This document shows positions 34,577 to 46,422 of a DNA stretch of 64,000 bases, in pieces (the first letter of the stretch is position 1; the number at the start of each line of letters is the position of its first letter). Source of the stretch: Utricularia gibba (taxonomy: Eukaryota > Streptophyta > Magnoliopsida > Lamiales > Lentibulariaceae); contig CM007989.1 of the NCBI GenBank assembly GCA_002189035.1, positions 248,001 to 312,000 on the forward strand. The letters run 5' to 3'. Made by a program: the position numbers and the translations under genes. The notes beneath the pieces were generated by a model, which worked only from the letters and a program-made list of their open reading frames with translations, searched no databases and was not told the origin of the DNA.

Positions 34577-37500
34577 TCACTTCCCGGAGTCCGAATTGGG
34601 ATCGGACTTGCACGTCTCGACCGGAAACGGCAGTGCCAGAAGCCGTCCCCTTTGAGCCCTGGGAGGAAGATGCTTGGCGTGTCTACGTGATCCCATTGTC
34701 CATGGCAGGAAAACACCCGTACCTCCACAGGGAATGGATCCAGGGCTCATGAGCAGTGGGCTCACAGGGGCTAGCATGACCAGGGGGACCACGCCGGCCG
34801 CCTCTGCACCAGAATACGGAATGGAGACGCAGGGTTGCCATAGCGTCATCGCCTTCGATGAGTAGCTCGGTTCTGATGGACTGCTCTCCATCTCTGTTTT
34901 CACCCTGAAGAAAGTGATACTCACCCTCTTGTTTGGAGAGGCGCTCATGGCATGTCTAGCGGTCTCGCAGCTGTTCCCTCTCATCACCAGCAGAGACCTG
35001 AGATGGAGTAGTTTGTTTGGTTAAAGTGAATGATCGCAGGCGCTGCTTCTTTTTGCTAAAATAGGTTGCTATTGAGTGCATACCCTTCTGTGAGAGAGAG
35101 CATGAGAGGCCCATTGAAGTTCCCTTCGCCATCACTCACCAAGACACGCCCAAAAGCCATGGTTGATTCATATAGAACAAGTGTTGAAAGAGGTTGATCC
35201 AAGTGAGGTGGCTTCAGAAATGGCTGAGAGTGCTCCCCCTACATATTATTCACAAGCATCCCTCTGGTTATGATCCATGGCTGACGTTTAGAAGGGTGAG
35301 CAAAACCGCGTACCTCATCAAAGAAGTTAATGATGCAACTATTTGGTCTGCGATTTTCTGGAAGCAAACGCCATTGGACCAAGTGCTGGATAACACCTTG
35401 GAGAAGAGGTGGGATTGGTTCATTACAGCCTGTAAGCAAGCCATTTGGCCCTTAGCTTGTCAAGTCGTTGAACGCACAGATGCACAGATGTAAAAATAGC
35501 AACGGAAACCACCTTTGTGAATTGTTTCATCATCTTGTACTTTGCCGAAAATGGGAGTACCAAACTGAATCAGCTCTCTCTTGGTTCCCTTGGTCTGCTG
35601 ATTGAACAAAATAAAGGTCTCCCCTGAAATAGAGAAAGCATCAATAACTCAGACCAGTTGATGGTATGCCGTAATATGATAATGAAACATAAAAAAATGT
35701 TATATACCACACCTTGTGCAACTTGCAACTTCACCTCATTTTTGAACAACAGTAAAGCAAACGTTTTTTCTCATGCAAATGAAATCAGCAAATGCAAAAC
35801 ATAGTCAAGTAAAAAGCAAATGCCAAACCTGCTCAAGAAAACACACAGAGATGTCCTTTACAATCTAGTGACTTCTGGCCGTAAAGAAAAGAACATGTTT
35901 AACCATAAAGGCATCAGGATCCACCTGGAAGTTCACCATTCCGACCAGCAACACGGAGTTCATTCACAAACTCTCTCAATTTACAGAGCTCAACAGGAGT
36001 GAATATCCCCTCGAATAATTTGAGTCCTCTAACGATATTCACCTGCAATTCAATCATATCATATAAAAAAATTCTCCAATTGAAAAGGGGACAATTAAAA
36101 AAAAAAGGACTTGCCACACGCCCTTTTACAGACTCTTTTGCCACGAAGCCTTTCTTCATCTGGATTTTAGCACAGCGTGCTTCACAATCCTCATGATTAG
36201 AGCAAATGTCAATGTCTTCCTTCAGGGGCTGCACTTCTTGACACCCTGCATTTAGGAAAAGAGAATGAATATTGTATCTGGGTGGATACATCATGACATA
36301 ATTCACGTATTTTAGAGATTTGTTGCTCAATAATCAATTTCATTCAATGGGAAAATATTGGAGGAATAGTCAGGAAAAGCTTTTGGGCTTCAGTGGAGCA
36401 CTCTTCTAGAGGTAACATGGACCACTCATCATATTTCAGCAACATTTCAATGAGGCACTCTTCTGTACGCATAAACAAGGACCACCAAAGCCTCATCAAA
36501 CCATATCCTAATTTCATCCCAGAAAAAGGCATTCAATTCCTTTTTGTGGCCCTTACTTGAAAAGGGATCCCTATAAGAAAGCACCGAATAGTCTTGACGA
36601 TTCCATTTCAAGCAATACAAAGCAGAACACGAGTGCATCATCTTTTGCCACTTTTCACCCACAAAATTCTCAATGGTTAGCACTAATTTGCTTTATAGAC
36701 TCCACAAAGTCACAAGGAAAACTACAAAGCATTGACAAGAACCTTTCATGGAGCACCAGATTCCATTCGGTTTTTAACAATTCTGCCAATTCATCAAAAA
36801 GCTTAAAATGTTTTAACCTTTTTGGTCCAATGGAATCATTTCCCCCAGCATCCAATTCCGCTAAACTAAGACTTCAAAACGCCGCTTTACTAACAACAAA
36901 ATGACAATGAGAGACTGGAAAAAAAATAGTAAACCCAGGACGGCGAACCCACTTTTAGAATAATTTCAGCATGTCCATGCCAGTTTGGCAGGAGAGGTGG
37001 ATCACGACAAAGATTTTTTCAAGGGAAAAGAAAAGGAAGGAAAAACAAGTTAAAAGGGAACGCATTTAACCTTTAGCGATCGCTTAGGAAGTAGTGCACA
37101 AACACACGAAACGAGATAGTGAAAGTACAATGAAGTGCAGCCACCGTTCGGCGTGGAGACCACGCGCCACCCGTTTGTCAGGTGAGGAACCCACCGACCA
37201 CCGCCCCAATAATGGCCACCCAACACAAAACTCGCCGTTTCATAGACTTCCCTTCCGTCCTCTTCCCTTTCCTATACAACTAGTACCAACCCCACCCAAC
37301 CTACACACAAGAAAAAGACCAATTCACCTCTCCCTCATTCGGAAAGCACCATACCAACTGGTATCCCAGATTTCCAAAAAGGTTCCGCCTTGATTTTAGG
37401 CGCTAAAGTTCATGTCGACCCTAGTTCACTTGGGGCTGTCACATTTGTTGGATTATTTTCACCCAACCCTATGTTTCTATTGGAAAATTCGCATTAATTG

Positions 37501-38761
37501 AAGCCCTAAAGGGAAATATAACCAACACAATGATCTATCGGTGTCAAGGCTCGTTAAAGCCTGACCAACCTGTAGGTGAGTAACATAACATACCCCCATT
37601 TATTACCTGCTCCAGACCTTGTCACACATGTTTCTACGCTTCTATTCAAATAAACAGACTACAGATTTGACACTTCCAAGTAAATAGATTCCACCAGCAA
37701 AATATATCTAAATAGGCAATTAAGTCTAAGATACGGAGCATTTAATGTTAATAATGAAACTCTCTAATTGATGGAAGTCCAAGTTAGCACTTTTTGGTCC
37801 TTTGGTAGCAGTAAAAGCGGTTGGTTTCTGCCTAAGGCTGAGTCCAAACACAACTTGAAAATTTTACAAAAAAAAAAGAAAGAAAATAGTGAGAAACTCA
37901 CGGGGGCATCAAGAAACGGGGTTGAGGAATATTCTAGACTCTTTCTAGAAGACGCCAGGGATACAAATTCAAAAAATAATCAAAGAAAAATCCAATTTTG
38001 CAGCCACCAACAAATGAATGAGTTGGTGTGATGCAACCAATTTGGCTTATTCCTTAAATAAATAGCACATGATTTTAGAAAAAGCGAAAAGGTTCCATAT
38101 TTTCAAAATATTCTACGATCTTCATCTAATACACTGTTAATTATAATTAACTTTGGGTAATGGCGAATTTTGGTTTTCAAAGGAAAACGCAGCAACATCA
38201 GATATGAAACCGAAATCGAATGAAATTTGAAATGGTGAATTTAGGTTGCGAACCTGCGTCGCCGATTTCGGACGTGGAATTGTCATCTGGCGCGTCGCCT
38301 CCGACATTACCGTCGCCCGCGCCGGTGGTTTCGGTGCTCTTCTCCTTCAAATTGTCTTCAGAAACAGGAGATGGAAAACAATCGGACGCTGCCTCATCGA
38401 CCGATTTCACGGACGAATCTACCTCGCATCTCCGCTTACCAGCGATTTTACTCAGCTCAAGGGTGACGTCCGCGATCGAATAAAATTTCTGCATCTGCAG
38501 AATCGGGATCCAGTTCATCCTACGGCGATGAATCGCAACAAACATTGACTCGTACGCGGCGGCGCCTTCCATCTGCGCGAGATGCCCGCAGAGAGCATCG
38601 ATTATGGCGTTGGCCGCCGCGAATTCCCCTCGGAACCAAGCAATCATCGCGTCCTTGGCGTAGGCATCCGAAGGCGGCGCCAAAATCGACTGTTGCGCTA
38701 TCGCAGGGACCACCATTTGCTTCGCCAGAACCCGATTCTCGACGCCGGTCACCGGCGGCAT
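34577..38761 (-). CDS. ALKBH10B: ALKBH10B-like RNA N6-methyladenine demethylase
   Basis: Seven exons on the minus strand (38761-38254, 36245-36115, 36042-35925, 35623-35513, 35429-35314, 35238-35084, 34997-34577) give 519 residues. ALKBH10B is an Fe(II)/2-oxoglutarate dioxygenase that removes m6A from mRNA and affects flowering and stress responses. The N-terminal plant-specific part has AKDAMIAWFRGEFAAANAII and HRRRMNWIPILQMQKF. ICSNHEDCEAR follows in exon 2. The dioxygenase core has VNIVRGLKLFEGIF, GETFILFNQQ, CIINFFDEGEHSQPFLKPPHLD (metal ligands probably in the HLD part), a distal His near ETARHAM, and RVSITFFR (the two 2OG-binding Arg). The tail is Pro/Ser-rich. Intron 2 (36114-36043) needs a GC donor. 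Intron 1 is 2.0 kb and holds a degenerate coding-like stretch. The start MPPVTG is the first in-frame ATG. Confidence 0.92.
36344..36900 (-). pseudogene. Unidentified degenerate coding-like fragment inside ALKBH10B intron 1
   Basis: On the minus strand, about 550 bases read as protein-like text in pieces of three frames. The first piece has FKLFDELAELLKTEWNLVL and FLSMLCSFPCDFVESIKQ. The second begins NFVGEKWQKMMHSCSALY and includes NAFFWDEIRIWFDEAL. The third has EECLIEMLLKYDEWSMLP. Frame changes and stops separate them. The composition (W, C and F frequent, ordered acidic and basic residues) looks like real protein, not random intron. I do not recognise the parent. It could be a processed pseudogene fragment or an old exon remnant. 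It is in the same orientation as the host gene. Confidence 0.35.
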
Positions 38762-41641
38762 TCCTGTGTAACTATGCAAACTCGAAGAGGAAGAAAAGAA
38801 AAGAGCTTTTTTTCTAAAAAGAAAATAATGAATGGTTGCGTCGGTTTATGGTGGGCTGGTTCTTTTCAGGTGTAGACTACTACTACTCCTCCTCCCCCTT
38901 CAGCTTCCTCCAGTCGGAAATGCACTGCTTTATAATTTTTCACGCAGGCCGGGAGAATAAAAATTAAAAATTAAAAATAAAGATGAAAATGAGAGTGGAG
39001 TGTCTGATTTGGGCCTGGGGTTCGGGTTCCCTTCCTTGGCTCTTCTAGGTTTTAGGCACCCCCGGGGCCTGCCACAGTGGAAATGGAAATCTTGATTGTT
39101 GCCTGCCAGCCTACCCCCCGCGGGGCCCACCATAATAGGGTCCTTTATTTTTACTTGTTACAACTTACAACATCCATGTGTCCAATGATCAAGTGATTTA
39201 ATTAATTAAATCATCTATTTAATTATTTACTTATAAAAAATAATCATAATAAACAGGCTAGGCTAGCCTGGTACACACTTGCTACTAGGGGGGTACATGA
39301 TGAACATGGGTGGGATGGGGACATGAAACAACAACAACAACGTTTTGGTGTTGTTTGAATTTTAACAGAAAAAAAAAACAGATAATTGAAATGCGGCGCG
39401 GAGGAGGAAAAACATTTATATGATTTAATAGTAAGAGAAGAAATGAAAAAATGTCCCATTATGGTGTCCCTGTGTGTGTTTCAACCGGGATGGGATCCCA
39501 TTTAAGGGGATTTACACTGCCATCTGACTTCCAGGAGTGTGAGATATTGGCCGGCCCTATCTCATTGCCTTCAGATTTCACCCCAATATTTATTATTAAC
39601 TCCACTTTTGTCCATAAAATCAATTTTGGTGTCTAATATCACCAAATTTTCATGCATTAAAATATATATATAACAAATATTTGTGTGAATTGGTGGCACA
39701 CACGCCTGGCCTCAAACATGGGAAGCATAACAGTGAGTGGGAGGTGTAGGCAGTAATTAGTATTTACAAGCCGCGGAATTTTCAATGGATTTGTCAAGCC
39801 TTGCAAAGTTGACCACATTATTTTTTTTATTACTCGGGACTTAGACAAAAAGGCCAGGCCAGGGCAGGGCCCTTATTATCATTTCAATTTATGTCACATG
39901 TGTTGCATGCCATGTGCTTTTTTTCCGTTCATTTTCAGAATAAAACACACGTAGGATATAATGTTCAAATCCCGGGTTTCGGTTTTTGATGAAATTTAAC
40001 ATTAATAAAATACGCATCGATGTAAAATCTTATAATTTATAATCATATCCTTTAAATCCAGTTAATCCCATCAACCAAATACTAACTTAAGACACGAAAC
40101 ATTATCAAGATTTCCCTTTCAAAATGGAATCTGCGTGTGCGATGGTCCTATGGAGAATATCAACTTTGGTTAGGGAATGAATAGTTTTGTTTGTATCGTA
40201 AATGATTACCAAAATGAAATCAGTGGTTGAGAGGGGGCTATTCAAACATTGATTGATATATGGCAATTATTTCATGGTTTTTTTTTAAAGTAACGCACCA
40301 TATAATATGTATGTATGTTTGATCATCGTATTCGATATTAATTTTTTATTTAATGTATGAAAAAAAATTATTAATTATTTTATTAAATGACACCCAGGTA
40401 TTGTTTGATCATGAGTGTCATTAGATTCTGGAGGAGGACGGATTAAGACGCACGATCATTTTTAGTTGTCGCTGATTCGTCTTCATCTTCCCAGATACGA
40501 TTTGCCATTTGGGTCCTTTTCGTTTGTTGGAATTTGGATATCGCTACCTATACCTACACTTGGTTGCATGTGGGCTTGGGCCCAATTACCTCGGCCCATT
40601 ACTAGTTATCGGTCAACAATGCTGTACGTGGCAGCTTTACCCCCGTTAGATCTGGTTTGGATGGGCAGACAAAAGCAGCTCGCTGCAGCCTTGAATGGTC
40701 AGCGTGGGTGGATCTTCGCACGAACGCCGTGACAGTAGGAATCCCACGGCCGGCAATGATTCCGGGAAGCACTACGGGTTCCCACGTGAACCCACCCTTG
40801 ACCGCTGTCCACTCCCCAATTAATACCGAGGAAACGACACCGGAGTGATTCTACAGTTCAATACTGGCGCACTCCATTTAATTCTTCAAAGTGACCTCAC
40901 ATCCTTTTTGTTCTCAGTCACCTCCTCTATGGATCATGCTGCTGCTGCTGCTGCTGCTCGCTACTCTCCCAATTCATCCGATACCCAGTTTGTAACTCAA
41001 ATCATATGAACAGGATAGAGGGTTTGCTCATTCTGAATGATGGACTCGAGAGAGAGGAAGTGCGTGCAATCATTGTGTTGCCACAACGCATTGTTTTGGA
41101 GATAGAGGGTGGGCGATTGCTGGTGTTGTCTAATCTGAACAGTGCCGTTTTTGTCCATCATCTTGTGTTAGTTACGTGCCTTGAATACCATAAGCCCCAC
41201 CTGTCGTTCGTTCTCTCGCCATGGATAGATCCCTCCCTCCCGTTCACGATCGCCCACCCTTTCAATCAATATATGCTGTCTACTGTCTTGGAATGCATTT
41301 TATCTGTGTGTTTGGTTGCCATATTCGATACCAGTCTCCCCAGTTCTTGACGCATTTGTCTGTCCTTTGCAAGTTACTATCCCCAAAACAAAAAGAGGGG
41401 GGATTTATTTTCTTTTTGGTTTGGAGAAAAGATCTCAAAAGGCGATGTCTCTCAACCAAACTACACCACAACTTTATGATTGCTCAGTGTCCGGAGTAGG
41501 GCAAGGCAGGGATGGAATAAAGAATATTATTTCATTAGCCATATGATTTCAGCAGTCCTTTAATATTGATTTAGAAGCCTTATCGCCCCTCCAACACAAG
41601 ACATCATCTTCTCACCCATCGTCTGTCTGAGTTCTCATTCA
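38762..41641. other. Long intergenic region, about 2.9 kb
   Basis: Holds the ALKBH10B promoter, AT-rich stretches around 39170-39450 and 40260-40400, and the leader of the DVL gene. A 26-residue frame with seven alanines lies at 40929-41009 over a (GCT)7 repeat. No other gene was convincing. Confidence 0.5.
40938..40958. repeat. (GCT)7 microsatellite
   Basis: Seven GCT units. In the only plausible small frame they encode alanines just after MDH. Confidence 0.9.
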
Positions 41642-41773
41642 ATGAAGAAAGTAGCAGCAGTCTTCTGTGTTAGAAGCTTGAAGAAGCGGTCAGTGAAGCA
41701 GATGAGAGAGCACAAGGCGCGCATTTACATCATGTGGAGATGCGCAGTTCTTCTTCTGTGCTGGAGTGAATGA
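41642..41773 (+). CDS. DVL/ROTUNDIFOLIA-like small polypeptide
   Basis: A 43-residue peptide, too short for most gene finders. It starts MKKVAAVFCVRS and ends with MREHKARIYIMWRCAVLLLCW followed by SE and TGA. The C-terminal half is the RTFL/DVL domain, about 30 residues: a basic stretch, then the (R/K)xYIxxRC(x)nLLCW core with the invariant Cys and the CW near the end. Overexpressed DVL peptides alter polar cell proliferation and organ shape; they are thought to act at the plasma membrane. Family genes are single-exon with conserved C termini, as here. The variable N terminus is short and lacks a signal peptide, also normal. Some residues differ from the usual core (MWRC where IRRC is common). 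Confidence 0.85.
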   Translation: MKKVAAVFCVRSLKKRSVKQMREHKARIYIMWRCAVLLLCWSE

Positions 41774-42957
41774 AGTCAAGATCCACTCCTCCCCACATTC
41801 CACGCCTCCTGTGCCCTCCCACCGGGTAAGCGGCTTGAGGAACGGCAGCGCGCTATGTTTTTTCTCTTTTTTCCTTTGGATGATGCCGTGTGTTGCTGGT
41901 AATGTATACGGTTTTGGAGAGACAAGAGAATGCAGAGATCTTGTTGCTAAATCAAACCTCCTGGCCCATAGCTCCTCCACTGCGTTGGAACCCCACATCA
42001 GAAGCCTCAAGAAACCTAATACAGAGCCATTTTGGGTTAATTTCAATCTTTTCCTGGATCCATCAGCTCCCGATTCCAACACACTCGATAAGGTCCAACG
42101 CTGAACCACTCCCTCCACCCCAATCCCGGTTAGATTCCCTCGTCGCCGCAAGAAAACAAAAGGAAAAAAAAAAAAAAACAAAGAAGTGTAGATTTCAAAG
42201 AGTTCGTATGATGGATGATAAAAAAAATGGTTTTGTTTCTTTGGTTCTTTCTGCACAAATCAACTATTTGATAAAAATATTAATATTTAACGCCATTCCC
42301 AAATTTCATACGTTTTTCACTACACCAAATTGTTAGGGCATAGGCGCACTCTTATTCCCATTTGGCAGGTACAGTAGATGCCATGTCAAGGAATCCTTCT
42401 CCATCTGCATTTATGAACTACAAAGTATAAAATTTATGAGCACAAAAAAGGAAAACTGTCGCAGATTGTAAGAATCGACGTGTGAAATTTAGATTTCTAT
42501 AAAAAAAAAAAAATTGGTTGTGTATATAATGATGTGAAATGGGAAAAAGGAATAAAAAAAGGATTCAAATTATAGTTATTATAAATATGAACTAATAAAA
42601 ATAATATTTATTAAAATTAAAATTAAATTTAGATTACTAAATATAAATAAAAAATTATTGGTCTGGAGCCCGGCCCAATAGAGGCGCAGAATGAAAGATA
42701 AGGCTCGTCATGGGGAAATGGACTGACTGCACATACTTCGATATTATTATTATTATTATTCTTTATATTTATATTTATGGTTGCTAATATTTATTTATAT
42801 CTGTATTTTTTGATAAAATGAAAATAGTCTTTTAATTTACGTGGGGAGAACGGTAGGTTGGAATTGGAATATTCGCTGTTCGTCTTCAAAATCCTCGTCA
42901 ATTACTTTCTTCCATTTTCTGAGCAGAGGAAAAACTAGACGATTTCTGAAACCGATT
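41774..42957. other. Intergenic between DVL and R3H genes
   Basis: About 1.2 kb. The first 500 bases have moderate GC and open frames on both strands that I could not assign; they may be DVL 3'UTR. An (ATT)n run lies at 42742-42760. The rest is AT-rich. Confidence 0.5.
42742..42760. repeat. (ATT)n microsatellite
   Basis: About six ATT units in an AT-rich spacer upstream of the R3H gene. Confidence 0.85.
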
Positions 42958-44437
42958 ATGGCGTCGCTTGATGTTTTCAAGACCGATCAAGATCCTCTGA
43001 TTTACGCGTCTTTTTTTGATAATCCAAGAGGCATGGCTTGTTTTTTTTTTTTTTTTTTTTGTTTGATTAACGAATCCATGGTTTGCGATTTTGTTTTTTG
43101 AGTTACTGAGCCACTTAGAATATTGGGTTCCGCTCGAGGCTCAATCTTGGGGTATTTATTTGCTGAACGTTGGTTGATACAGAGAATAATTTGAAATCTC
43201 GTGGAACGCTTATTGAGAGGAAGATGGATTTTCTTGAGAGCTTGGCGGGAAATGTAATTATTTCTGCATTTACTGATCATTTTCTGCGATGTTTAATTAT
43301 TCTTAGTTTGTCTAAATTGAGTGGGTTTATCCACTTATTTCAGAGAATTATTCAGCTTATCCAGTTCCTGCAGCAGGTCTAATCTTGATAGTGTTAGTTA
43401 TGCCTAGTTAACCGTGCTGTGCAGGTTAGCAACAGAAGAGCTCGAAGATGGTTAAATGATAGATTATTGATGGAGCTTGTTCCTCGTCTGGATGCTGATG
43501 AAATTCGGGGGTTGTTTTCCCCTCCACCTTGGGGTAAGCATATAAAAAGGATGAATATTTTCAAACTACACGTATTTGGCCAAAAGGTCAACTTTTAATT
43601 GTGTAGGTGAAGAAGTTCATCGCTCTGCATTTACCATGGCCAGTATGAGTGACTGGGATAAGTTCAGGAACATTGACATGGACAAGGAGGTTGCTTCTTC
43701 TATCTCTTGCGTGTCAATGAATGGAAATGTCGTGTGTTCGTAGCATGAAAGTATCGGCGCATGAAATCTAGATAACAGGAAAAGCTGGCCTAAGCAATTC
43801 AGCTTGACTTACAAGATATGCCATATTTAGGAAATCCTGACATTGTTTGTGATCAGGCATCAATCATTCAGTCCATGGAAAACTCCTCATCCAAGGATAG
43901 GTACCATCTAAATGCTGAAAAAGTTGCCGTAGTGAGGGCATGGCACCGCGTAGATACTAGAACCAGAGAGGCACTTCGACGTTGTTATCTTTCAGATGTG
44001 CTTAATGAATATGAGGTACCCCAGACGTTCTCATTCCATCACGATGGGAGTCTTTTCTTGGCCCATTGAGATAGTTTGTTTGTTGTTTGTTCTTTCAGGA
44101 ATGTGTTCGGTCATTCGTTAAGAATAGCAGCGATGAAGACACTCTAGAGCTCAAGGTTCAAGATCCATTCCATCGCTTGTTGTTGCATGGTGTTTGTGAG
44201 GTCAGTGTATCCATTTAGAGGCACTTCCGTTTTGCTGCATCCTGCGCTATCCTATCAATTATCTAATCAAAATCCGCCTTTCAACAGTTCTACAACTTAG
44301 TGTCTTCCACAGTGACAGAAACTAAGGGCAGCGGATCTTTGAAGATCACAAGGATCAAAAAGAAGTCGGGTGCATCAGACATTGTACCAATGACACTTTG
44401 CGGGTTCCTGAAACTGGCAAAATCGGGATCTTGGTGA
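42958..44437 (+). CDS. R3H-domain single-stranded nucleic-acid-binding protein
   Basis: Seven exons (42958-43030, 43183-43253, 43425-43533, 43607-43689, 43857-44015, 44099-44200, 44288-44437) give 248 residues. The family is a conserved plant and animal group of small R3H proteins of unknown exact role; R3H domains bind single-stranded nucleic acid. Conserved blocks are VS-NRRARRWLNDRLLMELVP, EIRGLFSPPPWGEE, SDWDKFRNIDMDKE and the R3H core LLLHGVCEFYNL (about residues 194-205). The core keeps the His of the Arg-x3-His pattern: R at DPFHRLLLH. Exon 1 ends NPR with a donor that must be GC (AGAG|GCATGG): the only nearby GT would create a TAG across the junction. A long T run sits just inside intron 1. 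Confidence 0.85.
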
Positions 44438-44718
44438 TACCTGCCGCCGCTGTTACTCCATGTACAGTAAGCATGCTGTATTAGTAGTTGCAGTATTGTC
44501 ATCTTCCAGTAAGTGCATGTGTCTCAGTCGTTCGCATGGCCAACTGATCGATAACCCATTCGTGATTCAATTTGTGCTCTTTGTGTTGAACGATGAATGG
44601 CCTTGTAAGAATTGTGATGCAAACTTAGATATCTACCTAATTCATTTTGCATATTGCAACAATGTTGGTGTAGTCCTGGTGCTGTATATATTGTACTCAG
44701 TAAAAGATATCTGTCTAT

Positions 44719-46363
44719 CTATGCATTCTCTGTTTTGACCCTGAAGCCTGCTAAACTCCCAAGTTTCTCAACTGTACTTTCTAAAACTTCAACCTTCCCT
44801 AGAATATCCATCAACAGGAAGCCAATGCTGGCAATAGCATCATTCTCATGGGATAAAACTGGAGGTGAGAACTGTAATATCATACTCTGTAGTAGCTTCG
44901 AGTTGACCTTCTGACGCATCTCCATTTTCTCTAGAGCTTCTCCAAGTTGTTTCAGAGTCCAGGAAACTGAGAGCCCGCATTCCTCAAAGACGCCTTTCAT
45001 TTGTTCCCTCTTCTCCAACGGAGGCTATAAGGCGTCAAAGAAGATTTCTTACCATATGCATGGTTGGTATTAATGAGTGCGAGTTGATGACATTTTTTTT
45101 TTTTTTACCTGAAGTGGTGATTGAAGGCAGATTTTCATAGCAAGAATTGTTGCAGCAAGATCTGTCAGAAGATCTCCGAGCTCTAGGTAACTTTCCCATG
45201 GATATTGGAATCCAAACGTCCCGTTCCACAGTTCCCATTTCGCGTCATTTGCCTGCAAAGTTCATCATCAGTTGCACTCTTCTTTCAAGGCCCAACTGTT
45301 ACGAGTTGATGAGTGATTATACAGTAAGAAGAGGAGAGTACCAGCGCTTCGTCTTTGGTTTTCGAGTGCAGAACAGATTTGCAAGCTTCATACCAGGATC
45401 CATGTCCTGGGTTCTCGATCCCGATTTTGAGATACTCATCCAAGCAACCTAGCAGCAGAATCCCCACATTGTAAATCCAAAAAAAAAAAAAAAAATCTAG
45501 GAATACGGGATACTAACCTTGCAACGAATCGACGAGTTTCCGGAATTTAGTGGCGGTGGAGCTATGAAGATCATGACCGGCCCAGATTGGGTAAATCGCG
45601 ACATTAGTGAAGATACAGATTGCAAACCCGATTCCAATGTTGGCGAGGCGATCCCGCGCGATTGTGATCACACTCCGGGAACGGACTCCGAGCACCGCCA
45701 CCATGCTAAAAGTCAGGATGAAGATTCTGAATCCGTATTCGTACCGCCGCCTCATCGCCGGCGCCTGCGCCGCGTACTTCGCCATCGCACCTGACCACCA
45801 GAATGTTTAACTCAGATGAATTACAGAAACGGCCGTTGTTTTACAGTCTCGTAAATTCGTATTTTTATTTCAAATATTAAAATTTGAAATGCTCATTTTG
45901 CATCATTATAAACACGCAGGAACGAAGCTCACTGAAAACCAGCAGTGAAGAAACAGTGACGAGAGGCTTGAGAACTCCTTGCACTCTGTGCGCCAAAATG
46001 GCTGCCAGGCACCCCAGTCCTCCTCCCAGTATCGTCCCGATTCCTCTGTTTATCCCCTTCCCTAACGTCGCCCCTGCGCGCCACCCAGTTTTCGAAGATT
46101 CTGGTGATAGTTCCGACAAGCTACTGCGCATTACATGGAGTTAAAGAGCAGACAGGTACCTGCGTGGAATTCGAAGATGACGACGACGGTCATGACCGCC
46201 CAGATAAGGTCCTCGCCCATACGTTCGAACGTGGGATTCACGAGATAAAACAAGGAAACCAGAGCAAGCGCGATCCCTGTTTGCCGCTGTGGACCACCCG
46301 GCGCCGCTTCTCGATCCCCACCAAATGCTCCTGCTGCTTCTCGCCCGTTTCCTGCTCCGCCAT
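44719..46363 (-). CDS. Aluminium-activated malate transporter family channel (ALMT), one frameshift
   Basis: Six exons on the minus strand (46363-46160, 46073-45933, 45790-45518, 45448-45342, 45252-45109, 45024-44719). ALMTs are plant anion channels of the plasma membrane or tonoplast carrying malate and other anions. Hydrophobic segments lie in the first half: GIALALVSLFYLV, WAVMTVVVIFEF, the family's ATLGKGINRGIGT loop, FILTFSMVAVLGVR and RLANIGIGFAICIFTNVAIYP, whose end leads to the conserved WAGHDL block. The second half is a soluble helical domain ending VKTENA. Exon 1 loses frame between VVHSGK and TGIALAL: TTT at 46280-46282 on the plus strand should probably be TTTT. With it the protein is 391 residues. 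The ATG at 46363 is preferred over 46393, which sits only about 22 bases from the TATA box. Confidence 0.85.
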
Positions 46364-46414
46364 GACCACCAGGGTGTGCAGGCCTTGCTCCATGAGGCTG
46401 CTGCGCCGTGCTCG

Positions 46415-46422
46415 TATTTATA
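46415..46422 (-). promoter_or_regulatory. TATA box of ALMT gene
   Basis: TATAAATA on the minus strand. Transcription would begin near 46385, downstream of the ATG at 46393, so this element decides for the ATG at 46363. Confidence 0.55.

Noticed and set aside
41766-42104. Plus-strand open frame of 112 codons with a hydrophobic stretch, overlapping the DVL stop
   Set aside because: Starts inside the DVL coding region, matches no family, and an equally long frame exists on the other strand; likely DVL 3'UTR.
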